Below the pieces are notes generated by a model, which saw nothing but the letters and a program-made list of their open reading frames with translations, ran no database searches and had not been told where the DNA came from. Position numbers and translations under genes: made by a program. A stretch of DNA of 64,000 nucleotides from BRHc4a sp049323755 (GTDB taxonomy: Bacteria; Bacillota; Desulfotomaculia; Desulfotomaculales; Desulfocucumaceae): NCBI GenBank assembly GCA_049323755.1, contig JBMOPE010000041.1, forward strand, positions 186,001-250,000, given 5' to 3'. Positions 8,618-16,482 of the stretch are shown here, piece after piece (the stretch's first letter is position 1; the number at the start of each line of letters is the position of its first letter).

Positions 8618-9763
8618 TCAATCGCTCAGGATAACCCTTATTACCGCCATTTTCTCCTTACTCTCGGTATTATTCCCGGCATCATAGGCTTTTGGCTGTT
8701 GTTCCGCCTTTAAAGCAAAAGGATTCTGACCGCTATTATTGTCCTCCCCTGCGACTTCCTTTCCGTCGGCGAGGGAGGTTGACGTTACGGTTATTTCCCC
8801 GGCTCCCTGTGGCGCAGCGGCCTTTTTCAGCTGCGGCGAGCCCTCGGTCACTATCTGACCTGTTTTTCTTATTTCAGCCATTACAATTTCAAACTGGCTG
8901 TCTGGGACTATTACTGTTAATTCCTTACCGGCGGTTTCCGGCAAAACCTCGGCAGAACCTCTGTACATCCTGGCGATGTCTGAAATTTTCTTTACGGCGG
9001 CGCTGCTGTCACCCACCTTAATTTCAATAAAAGATTTTTCCGGGGCACTTTCCTGCAAAGAGGGGGCCGACATAATTCCCGGGGCGAAACCTCGGGCCGA
9101 TACACTTCCCGCATCCTGAACACTCTCCCTGGGGGGAAGTGCCGCAACACTTAAATCCTCAGGCTGTTTTATTGTAACGGCCATGGGAGCGGAATTCCGG
9201 GCAGTGCCGGTGGTGTCTGCACTGCCGGCAGACTCATTGGCAGCAGACTCTTTTTGCACTATGTCTGCCTCAGCCGAGTCAGCACTGGAAAGGGTTTTCT
9301 CGCTGTTTTTTAAATCTTCCCATGTAATTTTATCGCCGGCTATCAGATTATCGGCCGGGCTGCTGTCCTTGGAGGCGTTATAACTTCCCAGTTGGGAATC
9401 CTCTTTAATCATTGAAAGAGGTGAAAAACCAGGCCAGGCGCCGGCAATACCTATCACCAGCAAAAAGCTGGCTGCTACCGCCACTACCCTGGACCAGCGG
9501 CCTAAAGCAATCTTTTGTAAAAAGCCCCTGGTTTTAACCGGTCTAAGGGCCTCGACCCTGGACCTGAGGCTTTCCCCGAACTCTGCCGGAGGATCAACCA
9601 GAGGCAACTCCCGAACGAGGCCAACTACAAATGAAAGGTCTTCCAGCTCAATACGGCAGGCAGCGCATCCCTCAAGGTGCAGGTCTACCGCATTTTTTGC
9701 AGAGGGATCCAGCATGCCGTCAAAATATGCAGATAACATTTCCTGAACTTCATGGCACCGCAT
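8618..9763 (-). CDS. Membrane-anchored zinc-finger anti-sigma factor
   Basis: 381 residues. The N-terminal HxxxCxxC zinc-finger (zf-HC2) segment, CHEVQ...HLEGCAAC, occupies residues 1-40 and is the ECF-sigma-binding domain. A transmembrane helix follows at about residues 90-112. The extracytoplasmic part is Ser/Ala/Glu-rich up to about residue 235 and then has a small alpha/beta domain. It overlaps the end of the ECF sigma gene just upstream, the classic sigma/anti-sigma arrangement. A GTG at 9769 is also possible, but the ATG at 9763 has GGAGG at the right distance. The inducing signal cannot be told from sequence. Confidence 0.88.
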   Translation of the reverse strand: MRCHEVQEMLSAYFDGMLDPSAKNAVDLHLEGCAACRIELEDLSFVVGLVRELPLVDPPAEFGESLRSRVEALRPVKTRGFLQKIALGRWSRVVAVAASFLLVIGIAGAWPGFSPLSMIKEDSQLGSYNASKDSSPADNLIAGDKITWEDLKNSEKTLSSADSAEADIVQKESAANESAGSADTTGTARNSAPMAVTIKQPEDLSVAALPPRESVQDAGSVSARGFAPGIMSAPSLQESAPEKSFIEIKVGDSSAAVKKISDIARMYRGSAEVLPETAGKELTVIVPDSQFEIVMAEIRKTGQIVTEGSPQLKKAAAPQGAGEITVTSTSLADGKEVAGEDNNSGQNPFALKAEQQPKAYDAGNNTESKEKMAVIRVILSD

Positions 9764-9765
9764 GA

Positions 9766-10374
9766 TCACCCCTCCTTCTTACCTGGTAGACGAACTTCGT
9801 TATCAAATAGTTCCCTCTGCTCAATTATCCTCTTTTTCAGCGTCTGCCTTGCCCGGTTCAGCCTTGACTTTACCGTTCCCAGCGTACAATCCAGGCTTGA
9901 AGCTATTTCCTCGTATGACAGCCCCTGAATATCCCTCATAACAAGTATGAGCCTATGTTCACTGGACAGAGAGTTGAGATGTCTCTGAACTGTGTCTCTG
10001 AGTTCCACCCTGTCCAGGGACTCTTCCGGAGTGAGGTCAGCCGCCGTGAGGTTTGGCCCTCCTCCCGGCTGGGTCATCATCTCATCAAGGGATACCTTTT
10101 TATACCTGTTCTGCTTTCTTATCTCATCGCGACATACGTTCGATGTTATTCTGTACAGCCATGTAGCGAAGCTGGAATCTCCCCTGAACGAAGACAAGGC
10201 CTGGTATGCTCGGATGAATGCGTCCTGGGCAAGGTCATTGGCGTCCGCATGGTTGCCCATGAACCTGTATGCCACAGTGAAAACCTTGCTCTGGTATTTT
10301 TTGACAAGCTCGTCAAAGGCATCGGCATCACCTTCCCTGCTTCGTTTCACCAGATGTTCATCATCCGGGTGCAC
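9766..10374 (-). CDS. ECF (sigma-W-like) RNA polymerase sigma factor
   Basis: 202 residues with sigma-70 region 2 (DLAQDAFIRAYQ, FATWLYRI) and region 4 (LSYEEIASSLDC...VKSRLNRAR), and no region 1 or 3: an extracytoplasmic-function sigma factor of the SigW/RpoE type. The start is taken as GTG 10374, preceded by GGAGG. An upstream in-frame ATG at 10452 would add a non-conserved 26 residues. The stop overlaps the start of the anti-sigma gene. It probably drives a cell-envelope stress regulon. Confidence 0.93.
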   Translation of the reverse strand: MHPDDEHLVKRSREGDADAFDELVKKYQSKVFTVAYRFMGNHADANDLAQDAFIRAYQALSSFRGDSSFATWLYRITSNVCRDEIRKQNRYKKVSLDEMMTQPGGGPNLTAADLTPEESLDRVELRDTVQRHLNSLSSEHRLILVMRDIQGLSYEEIASSLDCTLGTVKSRLNRARQTLKKRIIEQRELFDNEVRLPGKKEG

Positions 10375-10516
10375 CGCCTCACCTCCCCCTTTACCTGTTA
10401 ACCGTTCAATTATACAATAATTCGACAGTGAAAATACCAATCCTGCACACAAAAAATCTACGAAAGCATTTTTCCATTTATGTTATATATTTCTATTATG
10501 TAATTCCTTTGCTGTA

Positions 10517-10545
10517 TTGACAAAGCAAGGGGCTATTGCTATACT
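10517..10545 (+). promoter_or_regulatory. SigA-type promoter of tRNA-Leu
   Basis: TTGACA at 10517 and TATACT at 10540 with a 17-bp spacer, placing the start about 20 bp before the tRNA. Confidence 0.75.
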
Positions 10546-10571
10546 GAAGATCGACTCTAAAAATAATATAT

Positions 10572-10659
10572 GCCGAAGTGGCGGAACTGGCAGACGCAGC
10601 GGACTCAAAATCCGCCGAGCTAATCACTCGTGTGGGTTCGACTCCCACCTTCGGCACCA
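10572..10659 (+). tRNA. tRNA-Leu (CAA)
   Basis: Full cloverleaf with long variable arm: acceptor GCCGAAG/CTTCGGC, anticodon loop CTCAAAA (anticodon CAA), TTCGACT T-loop, encoded CCA end. Reads the UUG leucine codon. It lies just upstream of an integrase gene, a typical insertion site for mobile elements, but no duplicated tRNA 3' end was found in the window. Confidence 0.95.
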
Positions 10660-10836
10660 GCCCAGATTTATCAATGGTTTCAGGGTTTTCGACCTTGAAG
10701 CCATTGTTCTTTTTCCGCGTAAGACTCTTAAAAGAGTCCACCGCCTATACCACGCGACTCAAGGGATCGAAAAAAATACTGCCCTAAGAAAAAATCCAGC
10801 GCAGTACCAAACATATATTCTAGGGAGGTATTCGCT

Positions 10837-11844
10837 ATGCCCAGGATTCGCAACCGGCTAACCATTACCCACATCTCGGCCCCACTCCGGTCAGCCCACC
10901 CCGGCAGCCGGGACTTCGACCTGTCCACCGAACTTTTCATCCGGGACCGAAAAATAATGGACGCCCGCCAGTCCACTATCAGGTGGTACACCAAGCACCT
11001 CAAATACTTCAGGGACTATCTGCTGAAACGCCGCCTGCCCACCGCGCCGGCGGAAATCACCCTCGACATGGTGGAGGATTTTATACTCTACCAGCGGGAC
11101 GAGCGCGGCAACCGGCCGGAATCCATCAACGGCAAGATCCGGACCCTGAAGGTCTTTTTCGCCTTTTTAAAGAAAAAGGGCATCCTTGAGGTAAACCCCC
11201 TGACCGGCCTGCGCCAGGTGCGCCACGTCCGCCACATAGTGCCCACCTTCACCGAAGACCAGATCCGGGACCTGCTGCGCCAGCCGGACCTCTCCACCTT
11301 CACCGGCTTCCGGAACTACACCATCATGTGCCTTATGCTGGATACCGGGGTGAGAATAGGCGAGCTGCTGGCGGTCAACCTGCAGGATGTGGTCGTCGAG
11401 CTGGGCGTGCCCCAGGAGATAAAGATAAGGCAGCCCAAGAACAGGAAGGAGCGCCTCCTGCCGCTGTCCCCGCCGACCCAGGGAGTATTGAAGAAGTACC
11501 TGGAGGTGAGGCGAAAAGCCGTGGTCAGGAGTATTCCCTATCTTTTTCCCAATCTGGACTGCCAAAAGATCGGCGTGCGCACCATCCAGGAGAGCATCCA
11601 CCAGTACGGCCAAAGGGCCGGCATCGAAAACGTGCGGGTCAGCCCCCACACCTTCCGCCACACCTTCGCCAAGATGTGGGTCATGGCCGAGGGCGACATA
11701 CTTTCGCTGCAGGAAATGCTGGGCCACTCCAGCGTGGAGATGGTCAAAAATTACGCCCGCCTTTTCCAGACCGACATAAAGAAAAAACACGCCCTCTACA
11801 GCCCGGTGGCCACCATGGGATCTTTAAGACAGAATGGTGTTTGA
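10837..11844 (+). CDS. Tyrosine recombinase/integrase (XerC/D-like)
   Basis: 335 residues. N-terminal SAM-like core-binding domain (about 30-125), then the catalytic domain with Arg in TGVRIGEL (about 172), HTFRH (about 271), GHSS (about 295) and the nucleophile Tyr in VKNYARLF (about 305). All catalytic residues are present. GGGAGG precedes the ATG. Codon use is clearly more GC-rich than the neighbours, suggesting transfer. Its 3' end overlaps by 21 bp that of a second, related recombinase on the opposite strand. Confidence 0.93.
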   Translation: MPRIRNRLTITHISAPLRSAHPGSRDFDLSTELFIRDRKIMDARQSTIRWYTKHLKYFRDYLLKRRLPTAPAEITLDMVEDFILYQRDERGNRPESINGKIRTLKVFFAFLKKKGILEVNPLTGLRQVRHVRHIVPTFTEDQIRDLLRQPDLSTFTGFRNYTIMCLMLDTGVRIGELLAVNLQDVVVELGVPQEIKIRQPKNRKERLLPLSPPTQGVLKKYLEVRRKAVVRSIPYLFPNLDCQKIGVRTIQESIHQYGQRAGIENVRVSPHTFRHTFAKMWVMAEGDILSLQEMLGHSSVEMVKNYARLFQTDIKKKHALYSPVATMGSLRQNGV

Positions 11845-12801
11845 CGGGCAATACAGGAGGTGCTTTTTCCTTACATCGGGGTTAAAGAGCTTACCGTAGC
11901 GGAGCGTCATGGTGATGGTGCTGTGCCCCAATATCTCCTGGAGGCTGCGCAAATCCCCGCCGGCCATTATGTAGTTCTTGGCAAAGCTATGGCGGAACAT
12001 ATGGGGCGAGCACCTTCCCCTGATGCCGGCCTGGCGGCCGTACCTGGTGATATTCTCCTGCAGGCTCCTGATGGAGAGCTTCTCCCCGTAAATATTGGGG
12101 AACAGCCAGGCCGGGTCGGGCACATTGGCCTTCAGGTACTCCAGCCACCGGTGCAGTGCCCCGGCCGGCAACGGCGGGAGGTTGGCAAGGCGCTCCCGGT
12201 GGTTTTTGGGGTCCCGGATGCGGATCGACACAGGCCTGCCCTCCTCGAAGAACACATCCTCGACCCTTATGTTTAAGAGCTCCCCCACCCGGATGGCGGT
12301 ATCCATCATCACCAACATCGCGGTCCTGTCCCTAAACCCGATGAAGGTTCTTACATCCGGCTTGGCCAGAAGACTTTTAAGCTGTTCCCTGGAAAAACAG
12401 GGGACGGCTTTTTCCGTTGCCCTAAACTGCTTCAGGTCTGCCGCGGGATTCCGGACAACATACCCCTCACGGTGCAGGTAAGTGAAGAAAGCCTTGATTG
12501 CCCGGATCTTATTGTTCAGTGAAACCGTTTGGTTGGTGGGCCTCAATGCCGCCAGGTAGTCCCTGAGGTGTTCGCCGCTTACCTGGCTGGGTCTATTTAT
12601 GCCGTCATAATTGCCGGCAATAAAGCGGATTAGCGGCCTCAGGGTAACCCGGAGCCACCTGACGGTGTTTTCCTTGCTGCCGACAAACTGATGGTACTCC
12701 AGGTACCTGTGGAAGGCTTCTTCCATTGGGATGGACATTTTTTCCTCATTGCCGGCCCTGTTCGCCCGAAAGAGCCGCACCTTGCTCAGAACAACGGACA
12801 T
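11824..12801 (-). CDS. Tyrosine recombinase/integrase (paralogue, convergent)
   Basis: 325 residues from ATG 12801 (CAGGAGG upstream; the GTG at 12810 lies inside that ribosome-binding site). It has the same fold and motifs as its convergent neighbour: IRVGELL arginine, HMFRH, GHST and RYGKLF tyrosine, and a very similar C-terminus (SLQE[MI]LGHS, KKH.LY). The 3' ends of the two genes overlap by 21 bp. An inverted pair of complete recombinases suggests a transposon-like or integrative unit, not a house-keeping Xer enzyme. Confidence 0.93.
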   Translation of the reverse strand: MSVVLSKVRLFRANRAGNEEKMSIPMEEAFHRYLEYHQFVGSKENTVRWLRVTLRPLIRFIAGNYDGINRPSQVSGEHLRDYLAALRPTNQTVSLNNKIRAIKAFFTYLHREGYVVRNPAADLKQFRATEKAVPCFSREQLKSLLAKPDVRTFIGFRDRTAMLVMMDTAIRVGELLNIRVEDVFFEEGRPVSIRIRDPKNHRERLANLPPLPAGALHRWLEYLKANVPDPAWLFPNIYGEKLSIRSLQENITRYGRQAGIRGRCSPHMFRHSFAKNYIMAGGDLRSLQEILGHSTITMTLRYGKLFNPDVRKKHLLYCPSNTILS

Positions 12802-12991
12802 TCCGGTCACCTCCTGGCAATTTTAAATTACTTGTTTAGTTATTTCTCTTGGAGTTTTCTATGACGGAAAAACTTAATATTGTGCAATAAAATAATCCAA
12901 AAGGAACCATATAAATAATCTATAATTAGCAAAATAATAATAAATAATATTTATTTGACCCATAAGACATTTATATGTTAACATGATGGCC

Positions 12992-13088
12992 GGGGAGAAA
13001 GGGGGTGGTCCCTCCCACGGGCTGCAAACCCGCTGGCCTGACTGCGATCCAGTTGGGAGTCCGGTTCAATTCCGACTTCTCCCCTCCA
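12992..13088 (+). tRNA. Atypical tRNA-Cys (GCA) with long variable arm and tRNA-Sec-like fold
   Basis: 97 bases with encoded CCA. The acceptor stem is 8 bp (12992-12999 with 13077-13084), the D-arm has a 5-bp stem and only a four-base TGGT loop (13001-13014), the anticodon loop CTGCAAA gives GCA at 13024-13026, and about 26 bases follow as a long variable region. The TTCAATT T-loop sits on a T-stem that pairs over 5 bp only if C13061 is bulged. The discriminator is U (13085), the main cysteine identity base. Ordinary tRNA-Cys has a 7-bp acceptor and short variable loop, so this is a minor, selenocysteine-tRNA-like cysteine tRNA. The A-C pair at the base of the anticodon stem is a weakness. 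Confidence 0.8.
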
Positions 13089-13091
13089 CAC

Positions 13092-13165
13092 TGGGGCGTC
13101 GCCAAGCGGTAAGGCACCGGACTCTGACTCCGGCATCGTTGGTTCGAATCCAGCCGCCCCAGCCA
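13092..13165 (+). tRNA. tRNA-Gln (CTG)
   Basis: Acceptor TGGGGCG/CGCCCCA, anticodon loop CTCTGAC (anticodon CTG), T-loop TTCGAAT, discriminator G and encoded CCA. It begins four bases after the atypical tRNA-Cys, so the three tRNAs here are likely one transcript. Confidence 0.95.
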
Positions 13166-13184
13166 TTTTTACTCAATTTATTCC

Positions 13185-13260
13185 GGGCCATTAGCTCAAT
13201 TGGTAGAGCAGGCGACTCTTAATCGTCAGGTTGAAGGTTCGAGTCCTTCATGGCCCACCA
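13185..13260 (+). tRNA. tRNA-Lys (CTT)
   Basis: Acceptor GGGCCAT/ATGGCCC, anticodon loop CTCTTAA (anticodon CTT), T-loop TTCGAGT, encoded CCA. Last of the Cys-Gln-Lys tRNA cluster. The 108 bp that follow up to the next gene hold no recognisable feature. Confidence 0.95.
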
Positions 13261-13368
13261 ATGCGGGGTTTCTATAGGGAACTCCGTTTTAATTTGCCGC
13301 CTACTTTTACCAATAAGTGCACACTAGGCCTTTGAAACCGGTGCTGCACTTTTTATTATCAAAACACC

Positions 13369-14466
13369 CTAGAAAAACCTCATGTACCCTATCCTGGTTC
13401 TGCCCCGCCTCGAACACTCAGCCTTCGGCGGTGGTGCCAGAAAAAAGGACGGTCCTGGTTCTTTAGGCTGGAGAGTCATAGCTTTTGACAAGGGAAATTT
13501 CCGGGGCAGGTCCGCCGGAGGCGCGCACCCGTATGGCAGTCTCAATACACCGGAATTATCATAGTGCATCCTATTCCAATCAGCCAGGCCCTCCCTGCTT
13601 AGCGTGGACTTTCGCCTGACGGCTCCCTTCCTGCTCCTTGGCCTGCTCGGCTTGACGGTGCTGATCTTCCGCCTGTTAATCTCCGTGGGGCTGAAGTACC
13701 TAATATGTTCCTTCCTGGCACCAAGGCTGTAACCGAACCCCTGAAGGATTTTTCGCACTTCCTTTACCCGCAGGCCTGTAACACTGGCAATCCGAGGAAC
13801 CCCATGGCCGGAGGCGAACATTTCTCTTACCCTGCTTCCCATCTGTCCGGTTTTGGCTAAAACCCCCATGACGTTCCTTTTCCTGACGCCGGTCGCACCG
13901 GCAATGTCTGAAATACTGTTCCCCTCTTCGAACATCCGCGTGATCAGATGCTCCCGCAGAATGTTCACTACTTTACTCCTTAAATCTTTTACCCCCCGCA
14001 TCCGGGCCTTTTCCTCTTCCGGCCACCTGTCCCGAACTTCCATAGCCCGGAGCAGAATCTCTGCCTCTGTATCGCTCAAGCCGGGAACGGCCATTCCGGC
14101 CTGAAGCTTCTCCCTTATTTTCCTCAGTGCCCCGTTGACCGACTGAACAGTAGCTGAGAATTCCTCCGACATGACCTTGGCGGTGGCCGCTGAGTTAATT
14201 ATTATATAACGAGCCACGGCCAACACCAGCTCACCGTTTTTCAATCTGGATTTTTTACATTTAATACCATTTTTGCTTTCAGGAGTGTTCATATTTTGTT
14301 CTGTTTCGTTGATCACATAGGGATACCATAGGGACTGTTCACCTTTACCTTCGCTCAAGGCAGCCACCCCCTGGGAAAATTGCGGCTTTAACGGCTTCCC
14401 GCGACCTGTCCCGGCACCATTCATCCGGTGCCGTAAAGGTTTCGCCCGGGTACCCCCCGGGCTCAT
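13369..14466 (-). CDS. Hypothetical basic protein with two helix-turn-helix-like segments
   Basis: 365 residues, Arg/Lys-rich, GC-rich codon use like the nearby recombinases. Two similar helix-turn-helix-like segments are visible in the middle: MFEEGNSISDIAGATGV (about 190-206) and MFASGHGVPRIASVTGL (about 218-234). The C-terminal third is basic and Pro-rich. I do not recognise a family. The start is uncertain: the ATG at 14466 has only a distant GGAG, and an in-frame ATG at 14292 is an alternative. It lies in the accessory region between tRNAs and the XRE/ImmA pair, so a mobile-element DNA-binding role is plausible but unproven. Confidence 0.55.
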   Translation of the reverse strand: MSPGGTRAKPLRHRMNGAGTGRGKPLKPQFSQGVAALSEGKGEQSLWYPYVINETEQNMNTPESKNGIKCKKSRLKNGELVLAVARYIIINSAATAKVMSEEFSATVQSVNGALRKIREKLQAGMAVPGLSDTEAEILLRAMEVRDRWPEEEKARMRGVKDLRSKVVNILREHLITRMFEEGNSISDIAGATGVRKRNVMGVLAKTGQMGSRVREMFASGHGVPRIASVTGLRVKEVRKILQGFGYSLGARKEHIRYFSPTEINRRKISTVKPSRPRSRKGAVRRKSTLSREGLADWNRMHYDNSGVLRLPYGCAPPADLPRKFPLSKAMTLQPKEPGPSFFLAPPPKAECSRRGRTRIGYMRFF

Positions 14467-14494
14467 CAGGCGGGTATTCTCCTTTGGTAGACCT

Positions 14495-14740
14495 TCAACG
14501 GCACCCGCTTTCTACTAACCCCTGTTCTCCGGGAACCGTGACATAATCCTCAAAATTCAATCCCCTGGCCTTGCAGAAACTCATCAGGCAGCCCAGGAAC
14601 TTGGCCCCGGCCTTATTATTGTTGTTCAAAATCCGGTGCAGTTGGGCCACCTCCACCCCCAGCACCCTGGCGAAGCAGTTATAGCTGTCGTTCCCATATA
14701 TCTTCATAAGTTCCCTCAATTTATCTTTCTTTATTAACAC
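14495..14740 (-). CDS. Small Cro-like/HTH hypothetical protein
   Basis: 81 residues from GTG 14740 (GGGAG nine bases upstream; a TTG at 14758 would lie upstream of that site). The central region ARVLGVEVAQLHRILN looks like a helix-turn-helix in a lambda-Cro/XRE-like fold, followed by a conserved-looking FCKARGLNFEDYV tail. It is divergent from the XRE regulator at 14899, with a palindromic operator candidate between them, which resembles a phage-type or ICE-type genetic switch. Function inferred from context only. Confidence 0.6.
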   Translation of the reverse strand: MLIKKDKLRELMKIYGNDSYNCFARVLGVEVAQLHRILNNNNKAGAKFLGCLMSFCKARGLNFEDYVTVPGEQGLVESGCR

Positions 14741-14847
14741 CAGACAACACTCCCGCAAAGGTATTAACTATAAACAACAGTGACTAGGTTAAATATACCA
14801 CTGCTATTTAGTGTAGTCAATATAAATATAATATTTTTCCAAAATCA

Positions 14848-14861
14848 TTGACTATAGTCAA
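14848..14861. promoter_or_regulatory. Perfect palindrome TTGACTATAGTCAA, candidate operator
   Basis: A 14-bp perfect palindrome about 38 bp before the XRE gene start. Half-sites recur upstream (GACTA near 14782, TAGTC near 14815). Spacing and symmetry suggest a binding site for the XRE repressor or the divergent Cro-like protein. Confidence 0.55.
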
Positions 14862-14898
14862 TATTAATGCTATATTGTCCTTGGGAGTGATGCTCAGT

Positions 14899-15456
14899 AT
14901 GGGGTTTGACAAAAACCGTTTCGCCCACCTGCTTAAGATGGCCCAGGGAAATCGGTCAATAAACAAATACGCCGGTGATTCCGGAATAACATCGGCCCAT
15001 ATATCAAGATTATTGAGGGAGAAAATCGACACGCCGCCCAATCCGGACACCATAAAAAAGCTGGCTGAGGCCGCCGGCAACAACGTCACATATGAGGAAC
15101 TGATGGTGGCCGCAGGACACATCGTGCCCCCCAACGTGCCCCCTGGCCGCGATGAAAACATCGACCTGGTCGACTTGATAAAAAGCGATAGCATAATACT
15201 GACCTTATACGGACGACCCCTTACCGGCGAACAAAAAGAAGGCCTGATAAAGTACATTGAATCCAACCGGAAAAATGCAGAATTGGGGGGTAAACTTGAG
15301 GAGCATGGGAATGATCCCTTCGCAGCCCATGATGAGGAGGGGGAACTGCTGGTTTTGAAGCCGGACCTGGCCGCCCTTGTCAAAGCCTCCCAGAAGGTCA
15401 ATGATATGCTGCAAAAGTTTCTGGAAGACAAAGAAAAAGCCGAGAAACAAAACTGA
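14899..15456 (+). CDS. XRE-family transcriptional regulator (ImmR-like)
   Basis: 185 residues from ATG 14899, the start in front of MGFDKNRFAHLL, with GGGAG upstream. The N-terminal helix-turn-helix covers about residues 10-70 (SGITSAHISRLLRE is the recognition region), followed by a linker and a C-terminal helical segment. An ImmA/IrrE-type protease gene follows 250 bp downstream. XRE repressor plus ImmA-like protease is the standard regulatory pair of ICEBs1-type elements and prophages. It ends with a GC hairpin AGGGCCG...CGGCCCT at about 15473-15499. Confidence 0.8.
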   Translation: MGFDKNRFAHLLKMAQGNRSINKYAGDSGITSAHISRLLREKIDTPPNPDTIKKLAEAAGNNVTYEELMVAAGHIVPPNVPPGRDENIDLVDLIKSDSIILTLYGRPLTGEQKEGLIKYIESNRKNAELGGKLEEHGNDPFAAHDEEGELLVLKPDLAALVKASQKVNDMLQKFLEDKEKAEKQN

Positions 15457-15637
15457 ACAGATTTCTGTTATACAGGGCCGCAAATTGAAACGGCCCTGCC
15501 GGTTTATGCTGATGGTGGTTCATATTGGAATGGTGACTTTAGTCCCATTTGAACATCAATAGAAGCTTTATGTGCACTTCTACCACCTTTATAGACAAAA
15601 GGTATTGTTATATTCTGTAGTATTTTGTATTATTATA

Positions 15638-15692
15638 CAACACGAGTAGGACTTTATTACCTTCGTTATAGGACTTTATTACTTCGTTAAGG
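15638..15692 (+). repeat. Two direct copies of TAGGACTTTATTAC(C)TTCGTTA
   Basis: Near-identical 20-21-bp direct repeats end about 20 bp before the ImmA-like start codon. They may be a regulator binding site or a small tandem duplication. The rest of the 250-bp gap is AT-rich with no coding signal. Confidence 0.55.
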
Positions 15693-15708
15693 CGGGGCGG
15701 GATGAAGT

Positions 15709-16212
15709 ATGGAAAGTCTTTTTTTATTAGCGGAAAAAGAAAAAATCAATATAACCTATATGCAGCTGCGGAAGTATAGAAATAGCCTTTGGGGCCTCTA
15801 TTTTCCCGGGCAGCCAGACGGAAGTCCCACTATTTACCTGGACATGGAGCTTTATAATAACCCGCGGCTGTACAGGCTGGCCCGCTGCATACTGGCCGAG
15901 GAACTGGGCCACCACTTTACCGGCATCGGGTCAAGCGTGTTTAAAACCCATGCCAGTTATAGCCTGGAAAGAAAGATGTCCGCCGATGATGAAAAGGCCT
16001 TACGCTGGGCAACCAGTAAACTTATCCCCACCAGTGAAATCACCGCCTTATTTAAAAAAGGGAAGCACCTGTATATTGACTTGGCTGAGTATTTCGGGGT
16101 AACGGCGTGGTTTATGTTCAGGAAAATGGAATTCTTGCAGCACCAAGCCAGAGCCAAGCAGCACCAGGAACTGAACCACTTAATAACCGGGATAAAAATA
16201 TCCTGTCTTTAA
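15709..16212 (+). CDS. ImmA/IrrE family metallo-endopeptidase
   Basis: 167 residues. The motif AEELGHHFTG (about residues 63-72) is the zinc-binding signature of the ImmA/IrrE peptidases, with the second ligand region EKALRWA near residue 98. In ICEBs1 and related elements such proteases cleave the XRE repressor encoded alongside to induce the element. It is preceded by the XRE gene at 14899. Downstream genes are on the other strand. Confidence 0.82.
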   Translation: MESLFLLAEKEKINITYMQLRKYRNSLWGLYFPGQPDGSPTIYLDMELYNNPRLYRLARCILAEELGHHFTGIGSSVFKTHASYSLERKMSADDEKALRWATSKLIPTSEITALFKKGKHLYIDLAEYFGVTAWFMFRKMEFLQHQARAKQHQELNHLITGIKISCL

Positions 16213-16215
16213 AGA

Positions 16216-16473
16216 CTATCTCTTCAAAGACACGTTATCAAACTGCAAAGTTATTTTATTCGGGCAATCACCCTCCTCCGTGTGTACCCAGTTGATTTTA
16301 TACCATATCCTCTCATGCTCCAGCAGCCTCACCGCTTTCTTAATTTTTTGGCGGTCACCGCTGAAGGTGATTTCATATGTAACGGGATTAAACCGGACCG
16401 GATTACCAAACAGGCGCCACATAATTTTCAGTATGGACCTGCTCTTTGAAATTATCACGTCATCTAACATCAT
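16216..16473 (-). CDS. Hypothetical protein downstream of cadC
   Basis: 85 residues, basic, no signal peptide, with a pattern suggesting an alpha/beta fold (RFNPVTYEITFSGDRQKIKKAVRLL). I do not recognise the family. The start codon lies 10 bp after the cadC stop codon on the same strand, so the genes are probably co-transcribed, although the ribosome-binding site is weak. No metal efflux pump is next to them. Confidence 0.5.
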   Translation of the reverse strand: MMLDDVIISKSRSILKIMWRLFGNPVRFNPVTYEITFSGDRQKIKKAVRLLEHERIWYKINWVHTEEGDCPNKITLQFDNVSLKR

Positions 16474-16482
16474 TCCAGTTCT

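Noticed and set aside
10572..13260. Attachment-site duplication of a tRNA 3' end bounding an integrative element
   Set aside because: No second copy of the tRNA-Leu, -Cys, -Gln or -Lys 3' end was found in the window, so element boundaries cannot be set.
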